Assembly: GCA_049324235.1 (NCBI GenBank)
Contig: JBMOLJ010000017.1
Coordinates: 48,949-112,948 of the forward strand
Direction: 5' to 3'
Source: UBA1431 sp049324235
GTDB lineage: Bacteria; Bacillota; Clostridia; Christensenellales; UBA1431
DNA: 64,000 nucleotides
Each line of letters starts with the position of its first letter. Positions within the stretch are counted from its first letter, which is position 1. The position numbers were made by a program, and so were the translations under genes. This document shows, piece after piece, positions 41,933 through 50,932 of this stretch. Below the pieces are notes generated by a model. The model did no database searches and was not told the origin of the DNA. It was given only the letters and a program-made list of their open reading frames with translations.

Positions 41933-44458
41933 ATGCATTTGAACAACCTAACACCCTGGGGCCTGACGAGTGAACAGGCAAAAGAACTGCAGAAAAAATA
42001 CGGCAGGAATGAACTTACCCCCCGGAAAAAGGAGAGTTTCCTGCGTAAAATTTTTGAAGTTGTAGCTGAGCCCATGTTTCTTTTGCTGATCATAGCCGCT
42101 GCGATCTATTTCATACTCGGCGAGCCTCGCGACGGGATTATCATGCTCGTTTTTGTTTCAGGCGTTATCAGCATCGACATTTTTCAGGAATGGAAAACCG
42201 ATAAAACGCTTAATGCGCTCAAGGACTTATCCGCACCCCGCGTGAAGGTAATCCGCGACGGCGTAGAAAAAACGATCAACAGCGCCGATCTGGTTCCGGG
42301 CGATCTGATGCTTATTTCAGAAGGCGTAAAGATTCCGGCTGACGGCAGGATTGTTAAAGCAAGCGACCTTTGCGTGGACGAATCCTTGCTCACAGGCGAG
42401 CCGGAGGGCGTATGGAAAGTCACCGTGGATCAGGCCGAGCATGACAGCAGGGACTATTGGCGGCGCGACACCTGCTACGCGGGGACGCTGGTGACGCAGG
42501 GCCTGGCCGAAGTAGTTGTGGAAAAAATCGGCCCGATGACGGAATACGGCAAGATCGGCAAAGACGTTGCCGAGGCGCCGGATAGGCCGACGCCGCTGGA
42601 AAAGCAGACGGGCAAGCTCGTCAAGCTGTGCGCCGGTATTGCCGCCGTGCTTTTTGCACTGGTCAGCGGGATAACGTATCTGAACCTCCCGGAGCTCATC
42701 TTTAAGGACCGGATCATCGAAAGCATTTTGTCGGGCATCACCCTGGCTATGGCCATGATCCCCGAGGAATTCCCCGTCATTCTCACGGTTTTCCTCTCGA
42801 TGGGAGCCTGGCGTCTGGCAAAAAAGCATTCGCTTGTCAGAAGGCTTCCTTCGGTGGAGACGCTGGGCGCGGTCTCCGTGCTTTGCGTCGATAAGACCGG
42901 CACGATTACCATGAATCAAATGACCGTGCGCGAAATCTGGGCAAAGGATGGCGACGCTGACAATCTGTGCAGAGTGATGGGTATGGCATGTGAAACCGCA
43001 GCCTATGATCCCATGGAAAAGGCGATGCTTTCCTATTGTGAAAGCCGCAATGTTTTAAAAGAACAGCTTTTTGCGGGCGTACTCTTGCTCGAGTACCCGT
43101 TTACCAATGAGAGCAAAATGATGGGGCATGTGTGGAAGCGGGAAACGGAAGTGGTGGTTGCCGCCAAGGGTTCGCCGGAAAGCATACTGCCCCTTTGCAA
43201 AATGTCCGATGCCGAGCGCAGGGTAGTGCACGAAAAAATTCTTGAAATGTCGAACGAAGGCCTGCGCGTTATTGCGGTCGGGGAAATGAGAATAGAGAGT
43301 GAAGACGAGGCGCCCGGGACATTGCAGGAATGTGCATTGGAGTTTTGCGGACTTGTCGGGCTCGCCGATCCGCCGCGGGAGTCCGTAAAGGAAGATATCC
43401 AACAGTGTGTCAAAGCGGGCATACGCGTCGTGATGATCACCGGTGACAACGGAAATACCGCAACGTCTATCGCAAGACAGATCGGAATGCCGGGGTGTCA
43501 GAAGATCATAACGGGCAACGAAATCAGCGAAATGACAGACGAGGAGCTGCGCGAAAAGATCCGCGACGTGAGCATATTTTCCCGGGTCGTGCCGGAGCAT
43601 AAGATGCGCATCGTCAAAGCGTTCAAGGAAAACGGCGAGGTCGTCGCGATGACAGGCGACGGAGTCAACGATGCGCCTGCCCTGAAATATGCGGACATCG
43701 GTATTTCAATGGGCAAGCGCGGGTCGGAGGTTTCGCGGGAGGCGGCCGACCTCATCCTGCTCGATGACAATTTCTCGACGATCGTGGACACCGTAAAGGA
43801 CGGCAGAAGGATATTTGACAATATCCAAAAGGCTGTAGGGTATGTTTTCACCATACACATACCTATCGCGCTTGCTTCGTTGCTTGCGCCTATGCTGGGG
43901 ATCACGGCAGCCGCGTTGATGCTGCTTCCCCTGCACATCGTTTTGCTCGAACTGGTCATCGACCCGACGTGCTCGATTGCCCTTGAACGCCAGCCTGCGG
44001 AAAAGAACATCATGGACCGCCCGCCGCGCAAACGGAATGAGAAGATACTGAATATGCATATATTGGCAAAAAGTATTGCCCAGGGCCTCATGATCTTTGC
44101 CGCCTCGTTTGGGACGTATTATTTAAACATCCTGAATGACCCCATGAATCCGGCGTTTGCGCGCACGATGGGCATGGCTGTCATATTGATCAGCAATATA
44201 CTGCTCGTGCAGGTAAACAGCTCGAACCACGACTTATTCTTTCATTCATTCAGACGGCTGGTCAAAGACAAGGTTATATGGCTCGTAAGCGCCGGTCCGC
44301 TTATCCTGCTGCTCGTTATGATCTATACGCCATTGCATCAATTTTTAAAACTCTATCCGCTGTCTTTTGCTCAGTTGCTTTTGGCGGTGGGCATTGCGAT
44401 TATTGCGACAATGTGGTATGAACTGGTGAAGCTGATGAAGCGCGTTAAGAATGGCTGA
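41933..44458 (+). CDS. P-type cation-transporting ATPase (P2, calcium-pump-like)
   Basis: An 841-residue membrane ATPase with cation-ATPase N domain, actuator, P, N and C-terminal transmembrane parts. The phosphorylated aspartate is in CVDKTGTIT, the hinge is TGDGVNDAPALKYADIG, and MIPEEFPVILTVF is the M4 ion-binding motif in a PEEFP version of SERCA PEGLP. The actuator loop reads TGEP instead of TGES. No heavy-metal CPx motif or N-terminal metal domain is present, so Ca2+, Mn2+ or Na+/K+ are likelier than Cu or Zn. ATG 41933 was chosen since GGAGGAG lies 6 bases before it. Confidence 0.88.
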   Translation: MHLNNLTPWGLTSEQAKELQKKYGRNELTPRKKESFLRKIFEVVAEPMFLLLIIAAAIYFILGEPRDGIIMLVFVSGVISIDIFQEWKTDKTLNALKDLSAPRVKVIRDGVEKTINSADLVPGDLMLISEGVKIPADGRIVKASDLCVDESLLTGEPEGVWKVTVDQAEHDSRDYWRRDTCYAGTLVTQGLAEVVVEKIGPMTEYGKIGKDVAEAPDRPTPLEKQTGKLVKLCAGIAAVLFALVSGITYLNLPELIFKDRIIESILSGITLAMAMIPEEFPVILTVFLSMGAWRLAKKHSLVRRLPSVETLGAVSVLCVDKTGTITMNQMTVREIWAKDGDADNLCRVMGMACETAAYDPMEKAMLSYCESRNVLKEQLFAGVLLLEYPFTNESKMMGHVWKRETEVVVAAKGSPESILPLCKMSDAERRVVHEKILEMSNEGLRVIAVGEMRIESEDEAPGTLQECALEFCGLVGLADPPRESVKEDIQQCVKAGIRVVMITGDNGNTATSIARQIGMPGCQKIITGNEISEMTDEELREKIRDVSIFSRVVPEHKMRIVKAFKENGEVVAMTGDGVNDAPALKYADIGISMGKRGSEVSREAADLILLDDNFSTIVDTVKDGRRIFDNIQKAVGYVFTIHIPIALASLLAPMLGITAAALMLLPLHIVLLELVIDPTCSIALERQPAEKNIMDRPPRKRNEKILNMHILAKSIAQGLMIFAASFGTYYLNILNDPMNPAFARTMGMAVILISNILLVQVNSSNHDLFFHSFRRLVKDKVIWLVSAGPLILLLVMIYTPLHQFLKLYPLSFAQLLLAVGIAIIATMWYELVKLMKRVKNG

Positions 44459-44480
44459 AGAACCTGCGTAATAGCCGTCA

Positions 44481-44508
44481 AGCCCTGTTGTGGAACAGGG
44501 CTTTTGTT
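44481..44508 (+). terminator. Terminator after the P-type ATPase
   Basis: AGCCCTGTT / AACAGGGCT stem followed by TTTGTTTT. Confidence 0.85.
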
Positions 44509-44629
44509 TTAGAGGCCTTGGTGATAAAATACTACGGGATGGATGCAAATGAAATGTATGGATATTGCGAAGGATGCCGGGTATGGCACGGGAAATATCT
44601 CCCGGCTTCAACGCTTCGGGGTGTTTGAA

Positions 44630-45925
44630 ATGGAATCATTGGCGATTTATGTTTTATGTGCGGTGTCCGTTGTCCTGTGTATTTTCGTGTTCCTGCTCTG
44701 GCGGCGTCTCTCGAAGGCGTCCGGCCCGGCCGAACACCGTATAGTAAGCATGGAGCAGGCGCTGTCCGCGCAGTTGCACCGCTCCATGCAGGACAACCTT
44801 GCGCAGTTTTCCATGCAGCGTGACGAGATCAACGCGCAAATGGCGCGCATGATGCGGATGCTGTCGGCGGACATGGGGCGGATGAGCGATACGCAGCAAA
44901 ACAGCCTGAAAGGTATGAGCATGCAGCTCGTCGAGATGGTGCGTTTAAACCAGCAAAAGCTGGATGAAATGCGCCTGACCCTCGAAAGAAACGTGAAAGC
45001 AATGTCCGACGAGAACGCGAAACGCCTTGATGAAATGCGCCGGACCGTGGATGAAAAGCTCCAGACCACGCTGGAGAGCCGCCTCAACCAGTCCTTTGAG
45101 CTGGTAAGCAAAAGGCTGGAACAGGTATACCGCGGCCTGGGCGAGATGCAGGCGCTGGCCGAGGGCGTGGGCGACCTCAAGCGCGTGCTCTCCAACGTGA
45201 AGGTGCGCGGCACATGGGGCGAGATACAGCTTGGCGCGCTGCTCGAGCAGATGCTCGCGCCTTCCCAGTACGCGTGCAACGTTGCCGTCAGGCCGGGTGC
45301 GGCCGAGCGCGTAGAATACGCCATACGCTTGCCGGGTAAAGACGAGGATGGGACAGTCGTTTTCCTCCCCATCGACGCGAAATTTCCGCAGGAAGCCTAT
45401 CTGCGCCTGGCCGAGGCCGCGAGGGACGGCGATGCGGCCGCCGTGGAGCTTCAGGTGAAACAGCTTGAAAGCATTTTAAAAGCGCAGGCCAAACTGATCA
45501 TGGAGAAGTATATCCATCCGCCGTACACGACCGACTTTGCGATCATGTATCTGCCCACGGAGGGGCTGTATGCCGAAGTGGTGCGCAGGAACGGGTTTCT
45601 CGAAACGCTGCAGCGGGATTACCGCGTGTCAGTCGCCGGACCGTCCACGCTCACTGCGCTTTTGAACAGCCTGCAGATGGGGTTCAGGACGCTTGCAATC
45701 GAGAAACGCTCCAGCGAAGTGTGGCAGCTTTTGGGTGAGTGCAAAAAAGAGTTTGGAGAATTTGCGGTGATACTAGACAAGACCAGGAAGAAGCTGCAGG
45801 AAGCGGTGAATACTATGGAGAGCGCACAACAGAAAACGCGCAGGATCGACCGGAAGCTGCGGGCGGTCGAGATAGAAGAAACCTGTGCGTTGGAGGATGA
45901 CATTGAGGGAGACATGCTTGCATGA
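44630..45925 (+). CDS. rmuC: DNA recombination protein RmuC
   Basis: A 431-residue RmuC-family protein. An N-terminal membrane segment (about residues 3-23, AIYVLCAVSVVLCIFVFLLW) is followed by a long coiled-coil rich in Gln, Glu and Met (25-180) and then the RmuC domain with a nuclease-like core (VRGTWGEIQLGALLEQML, FLPIDAKFPQEAYLRL, FAIMYLPTEGLYAEV). RmuC limits inversions at short repeats. ATG 44630 has CGGGGTG upstream and fits the membrane segment at the very N-terminus. It overlaps apbE by 4 bases. Confidence 0.9.
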   Translation: MESLAIYVLCAVSVVLCIFVFLLWRRLSKASGPAEHRIVSMEQALSAQLHRSMQDNLAQFSMQRDEINAQMARMMRMLSADMGRMSDTQQNSLKGMSMQLVEMVRLNQQKLDEMRLTLERNVKAMSDENAKRLDEMRRTVDEKLQTTLESRLNQSFELVSKRLEQVYRGLGEMQALAEGVGDLKRVLSNVKVRGTWGEIQLGALLEQMLAPSQYACNVAVRPGAAERVEYAIRLPGKDEDGTVVFLPIDAKFPQEAYLRLAEAARDGDAAAVELQVKQLESILKAQAKLIMEKYIHPPYTTDFAIMYLPTEGLYAEVVRRNGFLETLQRDYRVSVAGPSTLTALLNSLQMGFRTLAIEKRSSEVWQLLGECKKEFGEFAVILDKTRKKLQEAVNTMESAQQKTRRIDRKLRAVEIEETCALEDDIEGDMLA

Positions 45926-46956
45926 AAAACGATAGACGAAAACCCGCGTTCATTATTTTTCTATTGACTGTTATCTCATTATTGGCAGGCTGCCAAACAG
46001 GGGACGGGGCGGAAACCGCCACGCAGACAAAGTTCATGCTGGGGACGGTGATAACGCTCACGTCGTATCAAAAAGATGCGGACGACGCACTGAGCGCCGC
46101 GTTTGACCGAATCGCACAGATTGAATCCGAAATGAGCGCCAAAAAAGCGGGTACAGAAATCGATACACTGAACACAAAGGGGACGAACAAGCTTACATCG
46201 GACGTTTTTTATGTTCTGAAGAAAGCGCTGGAAATGGCAAAACTGTCCAAAGGGGCGTTTGATCCCACGGTCCTTCCGCTGAGCAGGCTCTGGGGGATTG
46301 ACGACGATACAAAGGCAAAGATAGTTCCTGCCGCGAGGGAAATCGAAAAGGCGCGCGCTCTCGTGGACTATAAAAAAGTGGGACTTGACGCAAAAACCCG
46401 GACCGCCGCTATTCAGACGGGTATGGGCGTGGACCTTGGCGGTATTGCAAAAGGCTACGCGGCGGATGAAGCCCGGCGTATTTTCAAAGAAAAGGGTGTT
46501 AAGAGCGCGATTCTGGATCTTGGCGGGAACGTTGTGGCCATCGGGAACCGGCCGGACGGACAGCCGTGGCGCATCGGCATCCGTGACCCGCGCGCCCGGG
46601 AAGAGGGCGGTTACTACGCCGTGCTTTCAGTCAGAGATCAGGTTGTCGTGACGTCCGGCGACTACGAACGCTATTTTGAGGTGAACGGGGTGCGGTATCA
46701 CCATATTTTCGATACCGCGACGGGGTATCCCGCAAAAAATGGTGTAATAAGCGCGACAATCATATCAGGGAATTCTACGGAGGCGGATGCCTTGTCCACC
46801 GCGGTATTCGTGCTTGGCGTGGAGAAGGGCCTGGCGTTGGTGGAGTCCGTTGAGGGGACGGAAGCGGTTATTGTGACGGACGATAAAAAGGTGTACACAA
46901 CGCCGGGAATCAGGGACAAGGTGGAGATCGTCTCAAAGGAGTATGTGCTGCAATGA
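45922..46956 (+). CDS. apbE: FAD:protein FMN transferase lipoprotein
   Basis: A 344-residue ApbE-type enzyme that attaches FMN covalently to threonine in partner flavoproteins outside the membrane. The N-terminus is a lipoprotein signal with lipobox LLAGC (cysteine near residue 23). The domain shows MGVDLGGIAKGYAAD, LDLGGNVVAIG and SGDYERYFEVNGVRYHHIFD with TGYPA, the usual FAD and Mg2+ site. ATGA overlaps link it to rmuC upstream and the NusG_II protein downstream. Targets are often NqrB/RnfG-like proteins; none is in the window. Confidence 0.93.
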   Translation: MKNDRRKPAFIIFLLTVISLLAGCQTGDGAETATQTKFMLGTVITLTSYQKDADDALSAAFDRIAQIESEMSAKKAGTEIDTLNTKGTNKLTSDVFYVLKKALEMAKLSKGAFDPTVLPLSRLWGIDDDTKAKIVPAAREIEKARALVDYKKVGLDAKTRTAAIQTGMGVDLGGIAKGYAADEARRIFKEKGVKSAILDLGGNVVAIGNRPDGQPWRIGIRDPRAREEGGYYAVLSVRDQVVVTSGDYERYFEVNGVRYHHIFDTATGYPAKNGVISATIISGNSTEADALSTAVFVLGVEKGLALVESVEGTEAVIVTDDKKVYTTPGIRDKVEIVSKEYVLQ

Positions 46957-47306
46957 AAAAGGGTGATATTGCAATTTTTGCGGCTCTTCTGGTCATTGCC
47001 GCTCTTTTGTGGTGGGCGTTCTCGGCTTCTCCCGCTGGTGACACGGTGTATGTCGTGGTTCAGAAAGACGGGCAGCAGGTCCTCATGACGCCTCTTAACG
47101 GGACCGATACATTTTGGGCAGATGCGCACAACAGGGTTGTGATAAAAGACGGAAAGGTACATATGGAATGGTCGGACTGTTACAATCAGGTATGCGTTCA
47201 CGCGGGCAGCATCAGCCAAGCGAACCAGCAGATCGTGTGCCTGCCCAACAGGGTGGTTGTCCGGCTGGAAGCAAAAAATGCCGCGCTTGACGGCATGACA
47301 TATTAG
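46953..47306 (+). CDS. NusG domain II-containing membrane-anchored protein
   Basis: A 117-residue protein with an N-terminal membrane segment (about 7-26, AIFAALLVIAALLWWAFS) and an extracytoplasmic NusG_II-like beta domain. The conserved DCYNQVCVHAGSISQ and IVCLPNRVVV cysteines are present. Such proteins are commonly encoded beside apbE and Gx-transporter genes in Firmicutes redox clusters. The four-base overlap with apbE and 16-base gap to the next gene support one operon. Confidence 0.85.
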   Translation: MKKGDIAIFAALLVIAALLWWAFSASPAGDTVYVVVQKDGQQVLMTPLNGTDTFWADAHNRVVIKDGKVHMEWSDCYNQVCVHAGSISQANQQIVCLPNRVVVRLEAKNAALDGMTY

Positions 47307-47322
47307 GAGGTATACGAAGGGC

Positions 47323-47871
47323 ATGAACAAGGTGAGGCGCATGGTGCTCCTTTCGCTGCTCGTCGCAATGGCCTCCGCGGTGCATTATATCGAGGGGCTG
47401 GTGCCCGTGCTCATTTCCGGGCTGCCGGGCGTGAAACTGGGCCTTGCAAACGTATTTTCGCTGTTCGCGCTAGTTTCGCTGGGGGCGGGCGACGCCTTTA
47501 TCGTTGTGGTACTCAGGTGCCTGCTGACATCCGTTGTCTGGGGTCAGGCGGTAAGTCTGGCCTACAGTCTCGCCGGCGGCCTGTTGAGCACGCTGGTGAT
47601 GTGGATTTTTTACAGGTATTTAAAAGAACGCTTGAGCCTGTACGGCATTAGCGCTGCCGGCGCGTTCTTCCATAATGTCGGACAGCTTTTTGTTGCGGCG
47701 CTGATACTGCAAAGCGGCTATGTCTTCGGGTATCTGCCGGTTATGACGGCCGTAGCCGTGCCGACGGGGCTCTTTGTGGGCATGCTCACGCAAATGGTCA
47801 AAAGAGCGGTGGACATGACCGGAATATTGCGGGAAACGGGAAACGGAGGCAAAAATGAGCGGAAGCCTTGA
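47323..47871 (+). CDS. Gx transporter-family membrane protein (HepI-like)
   Basis: A 182-residue hydrophobic protein with about five to six membrane segments, matching the Gx transporter / heptaprenyl diphosphate synthase component I family. The glycine-rich VLISGLPGVKLGLANVFSLFALV segment and GAFFHNVGQLFVAALIL are typical. ECF-like S-component folds have been suggested for the family, and with apbE and NusG_II it may belong to flavin or quinone related redox functions. It overlaps the deaminase gene by 17 bases. Confidence 0.83.
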   Translation: MNKVRRMVLLSLLVAMASAVHYIEGLVPVLISGLPGVKLGLANVFSLFALVSLGAGDAFIVVVLRCLLTSVVWGQAVSLAYSLAGGLLSTLVMWIFYRYLKERLSLYGISAAGAFFHNVGQLFVAALILQSGYVFGYLPVMTAVAVPTGLFVGMLTQMVKRAVDMTGILRETGNGGKNERKP

Positions 47872-48331
47872 CGAAGCATATATGAAGGAAGCTATAGCAG
47901 AGGCGGAAAAAGCGCTGGCGCTGGACGAAATCCCCATAGGCGCCGTCGTGGTTTTTGAAGGCCGCGTCATCGGGCGCGGCCATAATCTTCGGGAGACAAC
48001 GGGCGACCCTACGGCGCACGCCGAAATGCTGGCGCTTCGCGAGGCCGCAAAAGTGATCGGGCACTGGCGCCTGATTGGCTGCACGCTCTACGTCACGCTG
48101 GAGCCCTGCGCCATGTGCGCAGGGGCTGTCATCAACGGGCGCGTGGACCGCGTCTGCTTCGGCGCGTATGACCCGAAAGCGGGCTGCTGCGGAACGCTTT
48201 ATGACCTGCCGGGAGAAAAGAAATTCAACCACCATCCGGGAGTGGAGGGCGGCGTGCTGGAAAACACGTGCGCCGCGCTTTTGAAGGATTTCTTCGCCCG
48301 GAAACGGGCGGAACAGAAAAAAGAAGAGTAA
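47855..48331 (+). CDS. tadA: TadA-type nucleoside deaminase
   Basis: A 158-residue zinc deaminase of the tRNA-adenosine deaminase family, which converts A34 to inosine in tRNA-Arg. The zinc ligands and proton shuttle are in TAHAEMLALREA (His and catalytic Glu) and EPCAMCAGAVINGRVDRVCFGAYDPKAG (given by its parts). Length and C-terminal helices match bacterial TadA. It is the last gene of the rmuC-apbE unit, ending at a terminator. Confidence 0.92.
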   Translation: MSGSLDEAYMKEAIAEAEKALALDEIPIGAVVVFEGRVIGRGHNLRETTGDPTAHAEMLALREAAKVIGHWRLIGCTLYVTLEPCAMCAGAVINGRVDRVCFGAYDPKAGCCGTLYDLPGEKKFNHHPGVEGGVLENTCAALLKDFFARKRAEQKKEE

Positions 48332-48360
48332 AGAGTCGATAAAAAACGACATAGCCGCCA

Positions 48361-48382
48361 ACCGCCCGTAGGGCGGTTTTTC
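48361..48382. terminator. Terminator after tadA
   Basis: ACCGCCC-GTA-GGGCGGT stem followed by TTTTCT; it lies between convergent genes and A-rich sequence on the left may let it act both ways. Confidence 0.8.
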
Positions 48383-48410
48383 TATGGTAAAATAGGTTTG
48401 CGGGTTATTC

Positions 48411-49103
48411 TTATTCTTCCGAAGAATACGGATGCGTGCCCAAACGGGCGCGTGCCGAAACCATAAAGTCCGCATCATTGCGTTTTTCGTCGATTAATTC
48501 GATTGTGTCCGTGATCTGCACGGGCGGGCCGGTGATGACATGGACCGTGTCGGCGAGGCGCAGCGCTTCCTCGGGATAATGCGTTACGAGTACGAGCAAG
48601 CGGTTGAGCTTTTCTTTTTCCAGCAGCGTAAAAAGCGTTTCCTTCGCCTGCGCGTCGATGCCGCGGAACGGTTCGTCCAGCAAAAGCACATCGCCGTTGT
48701 AGGCCAGCGCGCGCGCAAGCGCGACGCGCTGGCGCATGCCGCCGCTCAGTTCACAGGGGAGCTTCTCGGCAGATTCCGTCAGTCCCACGCGTTTAAGCCA
48801 ATCCACCGCGCGTTCATGCGCATCATTGCCGCCTATAACCTGCTCGACGTTATCGGACGCGCTTATCCAGGGCAGCAACCGGTCCTCCTGAAAGGCGAAC
48901 GATACCTTTTGGTTGTCCGTGAACGTAACCGAACCGGAGTCCGGAAGCACGATACCGGCCAGGATGTTGAAGAGCGTCGTTTTCCCGCTCCCCGACGGCC
49001 CGAAAAAACACACGCAGCCCGAATCGGGCAATTCAACAGAAAAATCCGAAAGCACTTTTTCATCGCCGAATGATTTTGAGATTTTATCCAATATGACAGC
49101 CAT
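48411..49103 (-). CDS. ABC transporter ATPase (NitT/TauT/SsuB type)
   Basis: A 230-residue ATP-binding subunit of an importer. Walker A FFGPSGSGKTTLFN, signature LSGGMRQRVALARAL and Walker B VLLLDEPFRGIDA are present, with the switch histidine in LVLVTHYPEEA. It follows the permease gene by 20 bases with GGGAG before the start. It is the third gene of a binding protein-permease-ATPase operon controlled from the Crp/Fnr side. The cargo is not evident. Confidence 0.9.
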   Translation of the reverse strand: MAVILDKISKSFGDEKVLSDFSVELPDSGCVCFFGPSGSGKTTLFNILAGIVLPDSGSVTFTDNQKVSFAFQEDRLLPWISASDNVEQVIGGNDAHERAVDWLKRVGLTESAEKLPCELSGGMRQRVALARALAYNGDVLLLDEPFRGIDAQAKETLFTLLEKEKLNRLLVLVTHYPEEALRLADTVHVITGPPVQITDTIELIDEKRNDADFMVSARARLGTHPYSSEE

Positions 49104-49123
49104 AGATTCTCCCGATAGGCGTG

Positions 49124-49906
49124 TCAGTCACGCACATTGTATTTTTGGCCTGCCCTTTTGAGCAGCAGCATAAAGCCTTTTTCCAATATAAAACTTAAGA
49201 TGATGACCACGGCGGTCCACGCAAACACGTCGGTTGTCTCCAGATATATTTTTGCGCTATAGAGTTCTGTTCCTATGGAGTGCTTGGGGACACCCAGCAC
49301 CTCGGCCGCAATGCCCGCCTTCCAGGCAAGGCCAATGCCGATATTGCAGGCGGCGACGAAATACGGCATGACCGAGGGAATGTAAATGCGTTTGAGCGTT
49401 TTGGAGGGGCTGAAACGGAAGACCTTAGCCATCTCCAGAAGCTTCATGCTGGTGTTCTGTATCCCTTTGTACACGTTCTCCCAGATGATGGGAAAGACCA
49501 TCAAAAAGGCTGCGAAAACGGGGACACTGCCGGTATTGAGCCATATCAGCGCAAGGATGATGAACGACGAGACCGGCGTTGCGCGGATGACGCGGATGAC
49601 GGGATAAAAAAGATCGTGTACGAAAGAGGACATCCTGGCCAGTACGGCAACGACGATGCCTGCGACCACGGCCAGCAGGAAGCCCAGCACGATCCTTCCG
49701 AGCGATGCGAGCGTAGAGGCCCAGAAAGCGCTTTGTCCGGCAAGCTCAAAAAGACGCGCAAGTACCTGAGCAGGAGATACGACGAGTATCTCCTGCCCGA
49801 CTATACCGTACACGGCATACCAGATAAGCAGCCATATGACGGCGATCATAGTTTTTCTGAGTATGCGTTTCCTAAAATTATTTGGCGATGTAATAGAACG
49901 CCTCAT
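49124..49906 (-). CDS. ABC transporter permease (NitT/TauT/SsuC type)
   Basis: A 260-residue inner-membrane permease with about six hydrophobic segments and the binding-protein-dependent transport motif around NIGIGLAWKAGIAAEVLG (EAA-like loop, ATPase contact). RIVLGFLLAVVAGIVVA and PVIRVIRATPVSSFIILALIWL are typical of the SsuC/TauC family. Its start lies within the end of the binding-protein gene (29-base overlap), implying coupling. Confidence 0.9.
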   Translation of the reverse strand: MRRSITSPNNFRKRILRKTMIAVIWLLIWYAVYGIVGQEILVVSPAQVLARLFELAGQSAFWASTLASLGRIVLGFLLAVVAGIVVAVLARMSSFVHDLFYPVIRVIRATPVSSFIILALIWLNTGSVPVFAAFLMVFPIIWENVYKGIQNTSMKLLEMAKVFRFSPSKTLKRIYIPSVMPYFVAACNIGIGLAWKAGIAAEVLGVPKHSIGTELYSAKIYLETTDVFAWTAVVIILSFILEKGFMLLLKRAGQKYNVRD

Positions 49907-50888
49907 TCGGGAGTTTGCCTCCTACAGATTTCGGGTTTGCCGCAAAAAGGACATTCAGGACAGGCTGCAGCATCGTTTTCATGGCTTCGCCGTCCACATA
50001 GACGATGTTGCAGTTGGGAATGGCCTTTTCCGCCAGCGCCGCAGATGTGAGGATACCGTATTTCTCGATAAGGGCCGACGCTTCTTTGACATTGCCGTTT
50101 ACATACTCGGTGGAGGCCTTGTACTCTGCGAGGAAATCTTTTAAAGCCTGCGGATTTTGCTCTGCAAAATCCTTGCGAACGATCATGACGCCCATCGCGA
50201 GTTCGCTTTGCTCGTTGCCTTTGATGCCGTTCCATTCTTTTGTAAGGTTCAGCGCGACACGGACATTTTTGTTCTTCTGCGTGACCGTGGTGACGAACGG
50301 CTCGGGAAGCATGGCGAGATTTACCTTGCCCGACGAAACCAGTGTGGCAAGTTCGGAATGCTCGGCCTTGTATTCGATGTTCACATCTTTCTCGGGGTCG
50401 ATGCCGTTTTTGGAAAGAATGTAATCCAGCGCGTATTCGGGCGTTGCGCCCTGCCCGGTCGCGTAAACCGTTTTGCCTTTCAAATCGGCAAGCGATTTTA
50501 CCGTATTGCCGTTTTCAACAACGTACAGCACGCCCAGCGTGTTGATCGCGAGCAACTGGACTTTTCCGTTGGTCTTGTTATACAGGGATGCGGCCAGGTT
50601 CGTGGGTACGGCTGCAATGTCAACCTCTCCCGTGGTGATCTTCGCAACAATAGCGTCCGGGGCACCGGTGAGATTGAACGTATAATCGTTTTTCGCCGTG
50701 CCCTTATTCATATCATCCATTATTTTGGCAAGCCCCATGCCGGTCGGGCCGATGAGCGCCGCAACGTTCACCTTTGTTTTTGCTGCCGCAGGGGTTGCAG
50801 AGGGAGCGGTCTGGTTGGCTGTACAGCCTGCTACGAGCGCCAGTATCAGAACGAGTGCTGTGAACAGTACAATAGTCCTTTTTTTCAT
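49878..50888 (-). CDS. ABC transporter substrate-binding lipoprotein (NMT1/SsuA-like)
   Basis: A 336-residue lipoprotein. The signal peptide ends in the lipobox LVAGC, followed by an alanine/proline linker. The mature part is a type-2 periplasmic-binding fold: IGPTGMGLAKIMDD near the start, DIAAVPTNLAASLYN, and LADLKGKTVYATGQGATPEY, motifs shared with nitrate/taurine/sulfonate and pyrimidine-precursor binding proteins. The ATG at 50888 is preferred to an upstream in-frame ATG because GGAAGGTGG is correctly spaced. Substrate unknown. Confidence 0.88.
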   Translation of the reverse strand: MKKRTIVLFTALVLILALVAGCTANQTAPSATPAAAKTKVNVAALIGPTGMGLAKIMDDMNKGTAKNDYTFNLTGAPDAIVAKITTGEVDIAAVPTNLAASLYNKTNGKVQLLAINTLGVLYVVENGNTVKSLADLKGKTVYATGQGATPEYALDYILSKNGIDPEKDVNIEYKAEHSELATLVSSGKVNLAMLPEPFVTTVTQKNKNVRVALNLTKEWNGIKGNEQSELAMGVMIVRKDFAEQNPQALKDFLAEYKASTEYVNGNVKEASALIEKYGILTSAALAEKAIPNCNIVYVDGEAMKTMLQPVLNVLFAANPKSVGGKLPNEAFYYIAK

Positions 50889-50932
50889 AATTACCACCTT
50901 CCATTTTTTTTGAAATGATATACTGTAATGCT

